DNA of 64,000 nt from Eucommia ulmoides. Its lineage: Eukaryota; Streptophyta; Magnoliopsida; Garryales; Eucommiaceae. The stretch covers positions 42,842,285-42,906,284 of the forward strand of contig CM028326.1 in the NCBI GenBank assembly GCA_016647705.1. The letters are read 5' to 3'. The notes beneath the pieces were generated by a model. It did not search any database. It saw only the letters and a program-made list of their open reading frames with translations, and was not told where the DNA came from. The position numbers and the translations under genes were made by a program. Shown in pieces: positions 1 to 13,532 of the stretch; the stretch's first letter is position 1; the number at the start of each line of letters is the position of its first letter.

Positions 1-235
1 CGCCTAAGCGGTGGAAACTTCGCCTAGGCGGATTTGCTCTGTTATTTGAAACCTCATTTTTTTTCATCTTTTTGGCTATCCCTTTCGCACCATTTTGCTC
101 GGTTTACCAATTGTTTTCGTCCCTACTCCTGACTAATAAAAACAACTAAAACGGTATTCAAACTTCAATAAAATACTCGAAAACTGGCAAATTCAGTTTA
201 GAATTAGATAGATATTTTACACCTATCAGGACTCT

Positions 236-795
236 AAACGACCTCTAAACAGACACGTGTTCACTATGAGTATCATCATGAGTCATTTTTTATTACTGTA
301 AATGATCCTCTAAACGGACACGTGTTCGTCATGAATATCGTCATGAGTCATTTTTTTCATTACTCAACAATCCTCTAAGTGGACATATGTTTGTCATGAG
401 TATTGTCATGAATTATTTTTTTTAATTACTTTAAATGATCCTCTAAATAGACACGTGTTCGTCATGAATATCGTCATGAGTTATTTTTTTTCATTACTCT
501 AAACGATCCTCTAAACGGACACGCATTCGTCATGAGTATCGTCATAAGTCAATTTTTTCATTATTCTAAACGGACACATGTTTTTCATGATTATCGTCAT
601 GAGTCATTTTCTCATTACTCTAAACGATCTTCTAAACGGACACTTGTTCGTCATGAGTATTGTCATGAGTCATTTTTTTTTATTACTCTAAACGATCATT
701 TAAATGGACACTTGTTCGTCATGAGTCATTTCGTCTTTACTCTGAACGATCCTCTAAACTGATACTTGCTTGTTGTAAGCATCGTCATGAGTTAT
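236..795 (+). repeat. Tandem repeat, about 9 units of about 65 bp
   Basis: The core unit reads approximately CTCTAAACGGACACGTGTTC followed by a GTCATGAGTATCGTCATGAG stretch and a T-rich spacer ending in ATTACTCTAAACGATC. Units start near 242, 309, 373, 441, 511, 568 (short), 630, 693 and 753. The same unit appears in reverse complement at 18850-19310. It lies just upstream of a polypurine tract and LTR, the position where Tat/Ogre elements commonly carry such arrays. Confidence 0.85.
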
Positions 796-924
796 TTTTA
801 TGTTTTATTTGTTCTGTCATCAAAAACGTGTTTTGAAAAGAAAAAAAAAAAACAGAAAATGGAACGATCTAAGTGACGTGATCTTTCTCAAGTAAATGGA
901 ACTCGCATGACAAAAAGGGACAAC

Positions 925-1226
925 TGTAGACACGGTATTTTAACAGCCCCGCAAAACTTTTATGCTTTATTTTACAATTTATTTAATTATTTTATTTTAT
1001 TTTTTTCAAGAATTTCAAAAAATGGAGAAATGGGAAAAATAAAAAATAAAAATGAAATAAAATAAAATGGAAAAAATAAGAAATGAGAAAAAAAAAATGA
1101 GAGGGAGAGAGAGATCGTGAGAGAGAGTGAAATAATGAGAGAGTGTGAGAGCATGAGAAAACGTAGTGGAGACTCCCCATTTTTTTATTTTAGCCAATAC
1201 AGAGAAGGAGGGGAGAGAGAAAGAAT

Positions 1227-1263
<37 letters not shown>

Positions 1264-2182
1264 TAAAAAAGAAGTGGGCCCCACTTTAAGCCATAATAGA
1301 GAAAGAAAGATAAAAAAAAGAAGTGGGCCCCACTTCAAGCCATGAGAGAGAGATATATAAAAAAAAGGGGCCCACTACTTGTCTTGTGGAACCAAAACAA
1401 AGAAGAAAAATAATTGGGGGGATCTTAACCGAATGTGTGTATGTGTGTGTAAGAGAGATAAAGTAGCGTTGGACCATGGGCCCTACTACACATGAGCCTT
1501 GTCAACCGCGAGAGATAGGTGGGCGCATGATTTCATGCGCTTGCAACCCTAGAACCCTCTTTTTGCCCTTTTTTTTTCTAATTTTATCCTTTTCCAGTCT
1601 AACTTGGATTGGGCCTTGGCGACCAGACCCAGTTTTAGGGTTTTTCTCATGTTTTTCATGCTCCATCATTTCCTATAAATAGGGTTCTCTTCATCTTAGT
1701 TTATTCATTCAGAAATTGAAAAGAGTCACCCCTAGAAGAGTGATTCCCAAAGCCCTTTGGGAAGCTGTCTGTGAGAGAGATAAAAAGTGAGCATAAGGAT
1801 TCTTGGCCTAGAACAGGTATGCTTTCGTTCTTCTGTAATTTTTTAACTTATTTTATTTTCTTCGCAATTTAAATTCCTGCAAATTTTATTTCTTTTAGTT
1901 GTCTGATGACTTGATGAAAAACGTCGGGATGAGGTTCTTCATTCTCAATGTGAACCTTTGAGTATTTAGATGAGAACACCCATATTTTGCTTCTTTTTTT
2001 TTTTTTTTTTCATTCCTTTTTATTTATTTGTTTATAATTCATAACAAAATAAGTCATCCGATGATCCAATAAAAATACCAGGGTGGGTTTCTCATACTTA
2101 AACTTAATCCTCGAGCGTTAGGTAAAGGATGTTTCTATTATTTATTTTTCTGTATTTTTTATTTTATTTTCATTCTTAGTAC
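925..2182 (+). repeat. LTR of the Ogre/Tat-like element (right end truncated)
   Basis: Begins TGTAGACACGG directly after a purine-rich tract, matching in layout the inverted copy whose LTR begins at 18742. Shared stretches include the region around 'GAAGAGTCACCCCTAGAAGAG' and the 'TTCTTGGCCTAGAA' block with its reverse counterpart near 17950-18060. An (AG)n run lies at about 1228-1262. The right part of the LTR is missing relative to the other copy, because Copia sequence starts at about 2183. Confidence 0.6.
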
Positions 2183-5100
2183 TAAATGGGTTTTTCGTAA
2201 TAAAAAGAATGAAACAGGTATGGTAATTAGAAATAAAGTAAGATTAGTAATACAGGACTATTATCAAGAAGAGATAATTGATTATGATAAGACGTATGCT
2301 CCTGTAACTAGATTAGAATCCATTAGAATGTTACTCGACTTTACATGTTCACGAAATTTTAAATTATATCAAATGGATATAAAGAGTACATTCTTAAATG
2401 GCTTTTTATCATAAGAAGTTTATGTCGAACAACCAACGAGATTTAAGAGTGATAAACTTCCCTATCATGTGTTTAAACTTCGAAAGGCTTTATTTGGGCT
2501 CAAACAAGCTCCGCGAGCTTAGTATGAGAGACTTAGCCGGTATTTGATTGAAAATAGTTTTTGACGGGGTCTCAGCAATATAATTTTATTTGTCAAGCAA
2601 AATGATTCTGATATCCTACTAGTACAGATATATGTTGATGATATTATATTTAGTTCTACTAATGATGATTTTTGTCAAGAGTTTTCCAAGATTATGCCAG
2701 TTAAGTTTGAAATGAGTATGATGGGAGAATTAACTTTCTTTCTTAGGTTACAAATCAAATAAACAAAGAAGGATTTTTCATTAATTAAGTCAAGCACACT
2801 AAAGAGTTACTGAAAAAATATTGCTTGGATGGCACTAAAGAGTACAAAAATCTCATGGCAACAGCTACGAAAATAGACAAAGATGATAAGGGCAAAAATG
2901 TAAATGAAAAAATGTATCGAGGTATGATTGATAGCTTGTTGTATCTTACTGCTAGTGTATGCTTCTATGCTAGATTTAGTCTTGTCCTAAAGAATTGCAT
3001 ATAATTACGGTTAAGCGAATCTTTAGATATTTGAAAGGGACAAGTGACCTAGGATTATGGTATCATTAGGGGAATGACATTAAGTTAACTAATTACTCCG
3101 ACGCTAATTTTGCCTGATGCAAAGTTGAGCGTAAAAGTACAAGAGGTCATGTCATTTTTTAGGACATGCCTTGGTTTCTTGCTTTAGCAAAAGGCAAAAT
3201 CCAATTACCTTATCTACTACTGAGGTTGAGTATATGGCAGCTGGTAATTATTGCGCTCAAATTCCATATATTAAGCAACAATTATATAATTTCGGAGTAT
3301 ATATGCAGGAAGTCCTTATTTACTGTGATAATAAAAGTGTTATATGTTTAAGTAAGAATCCGACACAACACTCATGAACTAAGCACATAGATATTAGATA
3401 TCATTTTATTCGTGATCACATTTAGAAAAAGGGATGTAACTATTGAGTATGTTGATGCCTCTGATCAACTTGCCAATATCTTTAGCAAACCTCTAGCAGA
3501 AGATCAATTCAGGAAAATTATTTGAGATTTAGGTATGATTAGGCATAACGATGTATGCATAGAGTGATGTTTTTGGGTCTCCGCCCCTACTTTTTGAGAT
3601 GACAAAGGGGAGAAATTGATGTTTAAATGAGTTAGATGATGTTTAGGAATTCGTTCGCCTAAGCGTTGCATTGATTAAAGAGAGACATTAATTATTAGGC
3701 TTAATGTTGAATATCATTGTTGATTAAATTGGGCTTATATTGCATCATTTTTTGCTTAAGTTTTCATAATTATGCTTAAATGAGTTTAAATACCCGTCCT
3801 CGGATTTAGAGGGAGCGAGATTACATTTTTTATTGAAGAAAACATCAAAATTAATTGTCATCATTAAAAAGAATGGAGATTGTTGAATTCAAGATTTTGA
3901 TAAATAATTAAGCATTGACGTGTTTGGTGGAATTCATGATTTTATTAAGTGTTTTACATTTATAAGTTCTATGTATGTGATTAAGAAGAAGACCTCATGA
4001 AGAAAACATAAAGGGTGCAAGATGGACGCAATAAAGATATGAAGAGTTTTGAAGACCTTGAAGAAAAATAGGTGAAAATAATTATTTACTGATATGTTTC
4101 TTAATGCAACCCAAATTAGGATTACACACAACACTTTAAATGAGTTAATCATATGTGTGTCATGGTAAGAAGTCATAAGTTCAAGATCCTAAAATGAGAT
4201 ATTGTATGTGCTCCTTATGTGAAATGAAATTGAAAATTGACCTAATTGGAAAACATGTTTTAAATTATAAAAAGCTGATTTTTTGGGTTAATTCGGTTAA
4301 CCGAGAAAAGCAATCAGTCAACCGAATCAAATAGTGAGTTTTTTTAGTTGAAATAACATACTAATGATCCAATTGGTCGATCAAATAGAATTGGTCAGTT
4401 AACCGTTTGAAGCAGTAACTAAATTGGCGAAGGAAGTGAGCACACTGATCCAATCAGTCAATCGTTAGAAAGTGGTCGATCAATCATTTGAGTTAGAAAG
4501 AGAAATGGTGAAAAAAATAGATCACACTAATCCAATCGGTCAACCGAATGACTTTAAGCCAACAACAGGGTTTGGTTCTGGACAAGTCAGTCAACCGACC
4601 TGCAGAACTCAGTAAATCGACTGAGTCAGTTGGAAAATCAAGAGATTTGATCTCTTGGTCAAAAACTATCTGTTTTTTATGATTCCAAGAGAGGGATTTT
4701 GAGGATTTAAACTTAATTAAGATATTGACAACCTATTCTATCATCCCTAGTTATTTTGTCCACATACTTAAAGATTCTCATAATTTAAATGGATTAATAC
4801 TTCATGTCTCTATGGTTTTAAATTGAGAATAGTTTTATGGGTTTATTTCAGCATATCAAAAGTTATCTTTAAGTGAAATATTGAATTGAAAGGTTATCAT
4901 ACATGGGGTCTAAGAGTGTCTTTTAGAGGTATATCTTTAAAAAACTAGTCGTTGGAGGGCTTGATAATTGTCTATGAATATAAACCTCCGAGATTTGTGA
5001 ACAATATATCGAGAACAATTAGTTTGTGTTATTCTAAGAATTATATTTATGCTGAAATTTCAGTGAGAGATTTGTTCTAAGTTCTTGATTTAAAGCACTT

Positions 5101-6083
5101 GTGGTTTGGCATCACCAACTTGTGTTCTATTGTTGTTTTATCATTATCTTCGATGTTTCCTGGTGAGATCTTTCTAAGTTTTTCTATTTAAGTTGAAGTT
5201 GTATTCTTTATTAAGTGCTTGGTGTAAAATTGTTTAGAAAAAATCTATTTTAAACGATTTTTGTTTAATTATCTGATTACGTGCTTAAATTATGCTACAC
5301 ACATTATTTATTAATCAGATTTTATTTGCTTCATAGTGTATCTATCACGTAATAATTATTTGGGTCATTAATTGAGTATATTTGTATTGAGGTGGTAGAA
5401 GCTCCTTGTAGGAAGAAACTTACATTTCTTGTATTTATGAGTTTGAGCGGATTAGACACGTTTGGAACGGTGTCTAGTCAGGGTAACTAGGTTTCGATCT
5501 TTTTTCTCTGAAAAAGGTTAGGGTTTGATCTTTATCCTGGTAAAAAAGTTAGGTTATTCTTTTCTCTTGAAAAAGAATCAAGTTTTTATTCTTTTTGTAA
5601 TTGAATTATTTTTTGAGTGAATTTTAAAGGTTCATCATTCCTTGTGAAAATGATAGGTGAGAGAGTGTTAGGTTAATCTTTGACCAGGTAAAAAGATAGG
5701 GTTCATCCTTGGCCTAGAAAAAAGATAATTTGTAAAAGTTTAATATATATCTGTAAAAGAATCGTTGTAAGAGTTTGGTTCTTACCTAGTAAAGGGATCA
5801 AAGGGGTTTAGTGGATTGTGAATTTTCGTGGAGCTTGGGGGACTAGATGTAGGGAAGATTAGCTCGATCGAACTAGGATATATCATTGTGTGTTGCATTG
5901 TTTATTTTCTTATATTGTGTTTGAGTGTGCACTTAGTATTAAACACATATCCGCTGCGTAACTAAGATAATAATTAATTTAGAAAAATTGATCATTTGAT
6001 ATTAAGTGTTTAAAGAAATTAATTGTTCAAATTTTATAACTACTCAATTCAATCCCCCTCTTAGGTAGCTTTTTGGGCCAACA
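2183..6083 (+). mobile_element. Copia retrotransposon fossil, Sirevirus-like (RT, RNase H, 3' LTR)
   Basis: Translated blocks are typical Copia reverse transcriptase (KTYAPVTRLESIRMLL, YQMDIKSTFLNG, and a YVDD-type block near 2630-2650), followed by RNase H (near 3200-3400) and a C-terminal tail. A purine-rich tract ends at 3880 and a long LTR follows (3881-6083). Gag, protease and integrase are not present in this copy. It is broken, with many lesions in the coding part, and looks old. Sirevirus assignment rests on the long LTR, the RT wording and diverged GGTCAACCGA-type repeats in the LTR. It abuts the Ogre-like LTR on the left and chromovirus sequence on the right. Confidence 0.75.
3881..6083 (+). 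repeat. Sirevirus-like 3' LTR, 2.2 kb
   Basis: Starts TGTTGAATTCAAG right after a purine tract (AAAAGAATGGAGAT) and ends ...GGGCCAACA, giving matching TGTTG/CAACA ends. From about 4270 to 4640 it contains a cluster of diverged GGTCAACCGA / TCAGTCAACCGA motifs, several palindromic. This resembles the conserved palindromic repeats known from Sirevirus LTRs. Only one LTR copy is seen. Confidence 0.7.
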
Positions 6084-7066
6084 CCCACGAATTTTAGTTT
6101 ATTAATTTTATTATTTTAAGTCTTTTAATTTGTTTTACGCTGATTTATAAGGCATGATTGCCAAGTAATCTTTTACTTTTTCAATTAGGAGTATAAGGTA
6201 AGTTAAGAAGCTTCCTTATTCTTTGTTTTGTCTTAGACATTAGGGTTTCCTTTTTCCTTCATGATGGGCTACGAATTTCACAAGACAAATTAGGGTTTTT
6301 TTTTTTTTTTTGCTCTCTTGGCCGCCTATTTAAGGGGCTTTGTAGGCCTACGAATTTTCACTCAACTTTTATTTAATTAATATAATTGTAAGAGTTTTTT
6401 CTTAAGTTTTTCAAAGAACTTTTCCTTAACTTATGAAGAATTTCTTGTAGCATTCAAGCCCTATATCTTTGGTTCCTGATTATTATAATCATTGAGTCAA
6501 GATCATTACTTATAACATTAGTTCGCATTTTGTTCATAAACGTTAGGTCAAGATAATTCTATCCTAAATTTTGTATTTTTCGTGTTTTTATTTTTTGTTT
6601 ATAAGTCTGAATTTAGTTTGATCCTCGCAAAAAAATCCTAAATTGGTTTTGGGTCTCCCTAATTCATCCATCCTTTTCTTTTTCGTTCATTGATATCTAT
6701 TTATTCCTATTTTTTTTCTTGACCAAATTATATCACTAGATTTACTGTGCATTTTTATTTTTTTGTTCTAATCATATCTGGTCTGATTTCTTCCAAATTA
6801 TTGTGCATCTTCAAATCTCGATTTAAAGTTGTTGTTTTTAAAATAAATAAATAAATAAATGAAATGGAAACAAAAACAGAAAAAAAAAATCAAAATAAAA
6901 AAAAATTCCAGCAACCCATATTGAGATTTAATTCCATCCTTGTGTTTTTCTTGTTCGCCTTTGATAAGTGTGATCTACCTACATATTTTCAAACCAGTTT
7001 TGTTAGTTTTAGAATAGTTTTTATATTTATTTTATTATGTTTTAATTAGTTTTTATTCGTTTTGTA

Positions 7067-8576
7067 TATATCAGGTGTATGGAGTAAAAAGATAGGAAAC
7101 TAGAGCGTAAACGATGAGATCGAATCAAGAACGGTTGAAGAACGGTGAAAAAACGAGCAAGGCGGCAATATTCTGAAAAAAGTCTACTACCGCGGCATCC
7201 AAACCTCCGTCGCAATAGTAAAAATGCAAAGAATGACTTATCCTTGCTGAACATCCACCGCTGTGGCACGAGACCCACCGTCATAGCGCTGGAGATGCAG
7301 GATGTCAACCTAATCCACCGCCTTTTTCACTGCCGAGGCGATCAGCCAACCGACCTACTCACCGCCGCGGTGGTGACCTCTGCACCAGATTAGATATTTT
7401 TTAGGATATTTTTGAGATATTTATCCTATTTAATCCCCTCTCCTCTCTCATTTTTGCCCTGTCTCCGACCATTTGAGCCCCTTAGAATATATCTTAAGGG
7501 TAGATTGAGGAGTTTTAGAGGGAGAGGTCACATCTCGAGGTGGAGGAAAACGGTGGAGTGATCGTTGAACGTTCTTAGCGGCTAAACTTCGGACGAGGCT
7601 AAGTTCTTCGATTTCTTCCCTTATTTCTTTAACTTAGAATTTTGTGAGCATGTTTAGCTTGTACTTTATTGTAAATACGGTTATGGTCATTAGTTAAACA
7701 TGGATTGTATAAGGATTAACAATATATTTATAAATATGTGTTTCGAATGATTTCAGTGTTGCGTTTATGTTTGTTCTTCGAAGTTTGATTGTATTTATCG
7801 TATTATTATGTTTATTATGCTTAGAATGATATTCGGAGAATACGGGGTTTGACACTCAGGAGAAGTAACCCCGAATTCGGACTAAAGTAAACATAACGCC
7901 AATCGATGACGTTGGGGCAAGACTCACGTGATCTAGGGTCATTAAGACGCTGAGGGGGGTTTCTTCGTTGACTCGAAGTCATGTATTCCCCCGTCTTACA
8001 CTCGGGAGAGGTGGCGGTGGAGTTTTAGAAAATAAATTGCCGTTAGGATAAACACAACGCGACGATCTAATGACCCGGTCGGGAGTTGGATTGTGTGCAA
8101 TCAATGATGTTAGGGCGAGACTCACGTAACCTAGGGTCATTAAGACGTTGAGGGGGACTTATTCGTTGACACGAAATCACATTATATCCCTCGTCTCACA
8201 CTTAGGAGAGGTAGCGGGGAAGTTTACGAACTGAGATTGTCGAATAGGTAGAACACCATAAACGTAAGTCAATCGAGATCGAACACGTATTTGTAAACCG
8301 AGTTAATCCCTAGACAATTATTTTCCCTAAAACATCTCATTATATTAGTATAGTTAATTTAGGTTATATTAGTATTAGTATTAATTAATTAAATACATTT
8401 GTTTTTAGCCTAGATAAAGTTAGGTCATGACAATTATGGTACTCGATAATAACGACAATCAATCCTTGTGGATATGATACCCGATCTTTCAAGATCACAT
8501 TATACTAAAACTTTGACGTCGTACACTTGCGAGTAGTCAATACACGAGCGCGTAATAAACGCTAGCCGTACAACCT
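7067..8576 (+). repeat. Athila-like LTR inserted in the chromovirus leader (probable solo LTR)
   Basis: The right half (about 7830-8560) is clearly related, in opposite orientation, to the LTR at 60941-62641. Shared landmarks are a GACACTCAGGAGA / GACACACGGGAGAGG block, an AACATAACGCCAA / AACACAACGCAA block and the final GTACTCGATAA...GTACACTTGCG stretch. Two internal segments of about 220 bp (near 7875-8010 and 8095-8225) repeat the 'GGGCAAGACTCACGTGATCTA' theme. No PBS or PPT of this family adjoins it, so a solo LTR is the simplest reading. Exact ends and target duplication were not found. Confidence 0.55.
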
Positions 8577-11500
8577 TCTTTTCTTTCTCAAAAATCTCAT
8601 TCTTAGTGAATCAGTTTGTTGAGTTTGGATTTTTACAAAGAAAATTTTGATCAGGGTTGGTAACATTCAATAGAGAACTAAACGATTAAAGTAAAGAGTG
8701 GAAAAAGGCAAGAAAGTATGTGCTCATAAGAGGGTAAAAACCAAATTTGATTGAAACACAAATGTGAGTGCCATCAATCTTACGGGAAACACGTGAAGAA
8801 GTGTTTGTGAGATTTGCTAAATTTGTTTTGCAGGTTATTTTGTTTTACAGGTTATTAAACATGTCTCAAGAAACAAACAAAGGCTTATCTGATAATACAC
8901 CAGAAATGATAGACTTCAAACGTTTCTATAAGGCCTTGGAGCAAACGTTTGAACGATTGAACTTACGGTTTGATGAAATGCATGAGATATTATACAAAAT
9001 TGAGTCTAATTCACAAAAGTGGCATCTACCTAGAGCTCCTAATAAAGAGAGAGGAATACGCCTCGGCTTGTAGATGAAGATGATTATGGGGATGACCTAG
9101 ATGAAAAGGATCGCGTCTCTAATATGAGCTTGGGCAGATTTGGAAGTGGATATGGGAATAGAGCAGATCGGTATGGGGAGAGGATTGATAATAACTTGGG
9201 AAGCATCAAGGTGAACATTCCATCTTTCGAAGCCACAAAATAATCCAAAAGCTTATTTGGAGTGGGAAAAGAGAACGAAGTTGGTGTTTGATTGTTACAA
9301 CTACTCTAAGTTAAAGAAGGTGAAGTTGGTTGTCATAAAATTCATCGATTATGCTATTGTATGGTGGGATCATCTTACCTTGAGTAAGAGGAAGAATAGT
9401 GAAAGTCCAATCACGACATGAAAAGAAATGAAAACTACTATGAGGAGGTGATTCATTCCAAGTCACCATTATAGAAACTTGTTTCAGAAATTACAAAGCC
9501 TTACACAAGATTCTAAGAGTGTGGAAGATTACTACAATGAGATGGAGATAGCCAAGATTCGAGCCAATATGGGAGAGGACCGAGAAGCAACAGTGGCTAG
9601 GTTTCTAATCAGGCTAAATCGTGACATTGCCAATGTGGTAGAGTTGCAGCATTATGTTGAGTTGAATGACATAGTGCATATGGCCATCAAAGTAGAGAAA
9701 TAATTGAAGCAAAAGGGTTCCAAACGAGTTGGGCAACAATCGGGTTTTTCGTTTTCTTGGAAACCGAATTAGAGTAGGAGAAATGAAAAGCTTAACTTTC
9801 AACCCAAGGTCGAACCTTCCAAAATTCACAAAGATGGAGGTACACCAAACCATGGTTAAACAAATTCCCAACTTTATAGAAATAGAGAAATTAAATGCTT
9901 TGAGTGTTTGGGAACATGTCATATTGCATCTCAATGTCCGAACAAAAAAGTGATGATTATAAGGGATGATGAAGGTATTGAGACCGAAGATGAGACGAAT
10001 GATGATTTAATGCCACCTTTGGACGATGCACGTGATGTTGAATACCCGGTTGATAGAGAGTTTCTGGTTGTAAGAATAGCTCTTAGTGCACAAGTTAAAG
10101 AAGAAGAGACGATACAATGTGAGAACATCTTTCATACTAGATTCCATGTCAATGATAAGGTATGTAGCATGATTATTAATAGGGGGAGTTGTACTAATGT
10201 GGGTAACACTAATTTGGTAGACAAGTTGAATTTTCCAACTTTAAAACATTCTAGGCCATATAAGTTACAATGGTTGAATGGCTGTGGAGAAATTAAAGTG
10301 AATAAGTAGGTGCTTGTATTGTTCTCGATTGGAAGGTATAAATATGAGGTCTTGTGTAATGTGGTGCCAATCAAGCGGGACATTCTTTCGGGAAAACCAT
10401 GGCAATTTGATCGACAAGTAACTAATAATGGTTATAACAATTGATACTCCGTTGTACTTAATAAGAAACCAATTACTTTTGTACCATTAACATCAAGGCA
10501 ACTGTATGATGATCAAGTGAGGTTAAAAATAAAGAGTAACAAGAAAAAGGAGAGTGGAAGAAAAAAAAGGAGTAAGAGAGAAAAAAATAGAAAGTGGGAG
10601 AAAAGAAGAGAGGAAATAAGTGAGTTTTTATGCGAGAGAGAGTGAGATTAAAAAAATGTTATTTTTATACCAACATTTAATTTTACTTTTGTACAAAGAG
10701 GTTTGTTTTACAATTAATTATATTAACCCCTCTCTGCCTAGTATTGTTATTTCTCTTTTACATGATTTTGATGATGTGTTCCCTAAAGAAGTGTCTAATT
10801 ATTTGCCATCAATAACGGGAATTGAGCATCAAATTAATTTCGTACTCATAGTATCCATTCCAACCAGACTCGCATATAGGAGCAATTTCGAGAAAACAAA
10901 GGAGCTTCAAAGGCAAGTTTGTGAGCTTATGAATAAGGGATATGTGTGTGAAAGTATGAGTCCTTGTGCAGTTCACGTATTGCTTATACCTAAGAAAGAT
11001 GGTTCGTAGAGAATGTGTGCGGATTGTTGCGTCATCAATAATATCACTGTAAAGTATCGACATTCCATTTAAAGATTAGATGATATGTTTGATAAATTGC
11101 ATGGTTCTTGTGTGTTTTCTAAAATAGATCTCAAAAGTGAATATCATCAGATTAGGATGAGCGAAGGTGATGAGAGTGAAAAACCGCATTGAAAACAAAA
11201 TATGGTTTATATGAGTGGTTGGTTATGTCATTTGGGTTAACCAATGCACCTAGTACGTTCATGAGATTAATGAACCATGTTTTGCGTGTTTTTATAGGAA
11301 AATTGTGATTGTATACTTTGATGACATTCCGATTTGTAACAAAAACTTAGATGAGTATGTTGAACATTTAAAACTTGTTTTAGATGTCCTAAAAAAACAA
11401 AACATTGTTTGCTAACCTCCAAAAATGTACATTTTGCGTAGATAGACTTGTATTTCTTGGTTTTGTTGTTAGTGTTAAGGGAATTGAGGTAGATGAAGAA

Positions 11501-13213
11501 AATGTTAAGGCAATTAAGAAGTGGTCAAAACCTACAAGTGTAGGACAAGTGAGAAGTTTCCATGGGCTGACTAGTTTTTATAGGAGGTTTGTTAAAGATT
11601 TTAGTAGGCTAGTCGCACCTTTAACTGAAGTTATTAAAAATAATATGAGTTTAAGTGGGGTGATGAGCAAGAAAAGGCATTTGATTTAATTAAGGAAAAA
11701 TTGACTAATGCACATTTACTTGTTTTACCTAACTTCACAAAAACTTTTAAGATTGAATGTGATACTTTAGGAATAAGTATTGGAGTTGTTCTAATACAGA
11801 AAGTGCATCCTATTGCCTATTTTAGTGAAAAACTAAGTGGAGCAATCTTGAACTACCCTACATATGACAAAGAGAATCTTTTACCAAAAGAATTTGTAAT
11901 TTACACGGATCATGAATCATTGAAACATTTGAAAGGTCAACAGAAGTTAAACAAGAGACATGCCAAGTGGGTAGAGTTCATTGAAATGTTTTCTTACGTG
12001 ATCAAGTACAAACAAGGTAAGGAAAACGTTGTGGCTTATACATTATCTCGGAGGTACACATTACTTTCAACCTTAGATGCAAAATTTCTTGGTTTTGAAT
12101 ACATTAAGGATTTATATGTTAATGATTCTGATTTTGGTAATGTATTCAATGCATGTGAGAAAGTAGCATTTGACAAGTTCTTTAGGTATAATGGGTTTTT
12201 ATTTAGAGAAAATAAATTATGTGTGTCTAAATGTTCATTGCGTGACTTGTTTGTTAGATAAGCTCATGGGGCTAGTTTAATGAGGCATTTTGGCATATCT
12301 AAGACCTTAGATGTTTTGCATGAACATTTCTTCTAGCTTCATATGAAACGTGAAGTGGAAAGAATTTGTGAGAAGTGTATTGTTTGTAGACAAACTAAGT
12401 CTAGGGTTACGCCTCATAGTTTGTGTACTCCTTTGCCAATACCTAGTGAACCTTGGATTGATATTTCCATGGATTTTGTTAGGTTTATCTAGGTTAAAAA
12501 GAGATTGAGATTCTATATATGTGGTTGTAGATAGGTTTTATAAGATTACTCATTTTATCCCATGTCATAAAACTGATGATGCATCACATGTTGCTGATTT
12601 GTTCTTCAAGAAAATAGTTAGGTTGCATGCATGCCTAAGACTATTGTTTCGAAAAGAGATGCTAAGTTTTTAAGCTATTTTTGGAAGACTTTGTGGAATA
12701 AGTTCGGAACTAAACTTTTATTTTTTACTATTTGTCACCCACAATTTGATAGTCAAACAGAAGTAATTAATATGATTTTATCTACTTTACTGCGTGCTAT
12801 AATACAAAAGAATTTGAATACATGAGAAGATTGTTTGCCACATGTAGAGTTTGCATATAATAGGAGTGTGCATTCTACAACTAAGTTTTCACCATTTGAA
12901 ATTATGTATGATTTTAATCTATTGACTCCTTTGGATTTAACTTCTTTACCTATGCATGAGCATGTCAACTTAGATGAGAAGAAGTAGACTGCTTTTGTTA
13001 AGCAGGTCCATGAAAAGGTCCGACAAAACATTGAGAGGAGAATAGAGCAATATGCCAACCAAACTAATAAAGGGGTGCAAGAATGTTGTATTTGAATCTG
13101 GTGATTGGGTTTGATTACATATGAGGAAGAAATGGTTTTCCCAACAAATGTATTTTAAGTTACTTCCAAAGGGAGATGACCCTTTTCAAGTGATAAAACA
13201 AATCAAAGATAAT

Positions 13214-13529
13214 AGAAAAAATGACATTTTTGGTCACTGACAAATTACTCTAGTGTTCAATTGGCCTCTGATATTTAGAAGTCGACACATTGAGTTCTTC
13301 ACATTTGATTTTTATTCTAAATTGATTCTTCTATTAAGTCAATGTTAATAGTCAACGTTTTAGTAATAGCAATTCAATCATTTCATTCCCAATTCAAAAT
13401 TGTTCGAAAATTAAAACTAAAGGTACAAAATAAAATATGAGAAAACTTTGATGGTAATTATTGTAATTGATCCCTTTCCTCTACATTCCTAGTTCCTCTT
13501 TTTACGCAACAACCCGCCCACCCACCACC
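13214..13529 (+). repeat. Left terminal inverted repeat of the Pack-MULE
   Basis: About 310 bp, pairing with 15438-15755 in reverse complement along its whole length, with scattered mismatches. It ends near a CCACCCACCACC stretch that is mirrored at the other end as GGTGGTGGTAGG. The length is typical of Mutator-like TIRs. Confidence 0.85.
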
Positions 13530-13532
13530 ACC

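Larger units (their letters stand above)
1..2182 (+). mobile_element. Ogre/Tat-like Gypsy retrotransposon fossil, 3' end (3'UTR repeats, PPT, LTR)
   Basis: Reading left to right there is a 3' untranslated tandem-repeat array (about 236-795), a purine-rich stretch (about 911-924) and an LTR start TGTAGACACGG at 925. The LTR then runs to about 2182, where it abuts a Copia fragment. An inverted relative at 16315-21250 has the same order, which supports the assignment. The LTR holds long purine/pyrimidine tracts and a TATA-like CTATAAATAGG near 1674, a plausible U3/R promoter. No coding part remains here. The element is broken, and the extreme left edge (1-235) is probably its internal region. 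The Tat/Ogre lineage is inferred from TGTAGACAC termini and 3'UTR repeats. Confidence 0.65.

Noticed and set aside
532-762. 76-codon plus-strand frame and a similar 136-codon minus-strand frame at 18903-19313
   Set aside because: Both are translations of the tandem-repeat arrays; the repeated peptide reflects unit length in phase, not a gene.
992-1477. Several minus-strand frames rich in Phe/Leu/Ser
   Set aside because: They come from purine/pyrimidine low-complexity DNA of an LTR.
4270-4640. Repeats with short spacers suggesting a CRISPR-like array
   Set aside because: Irregular unit and spacer length, palindromic diverged words, within a retroelement LTR of a plant genome.
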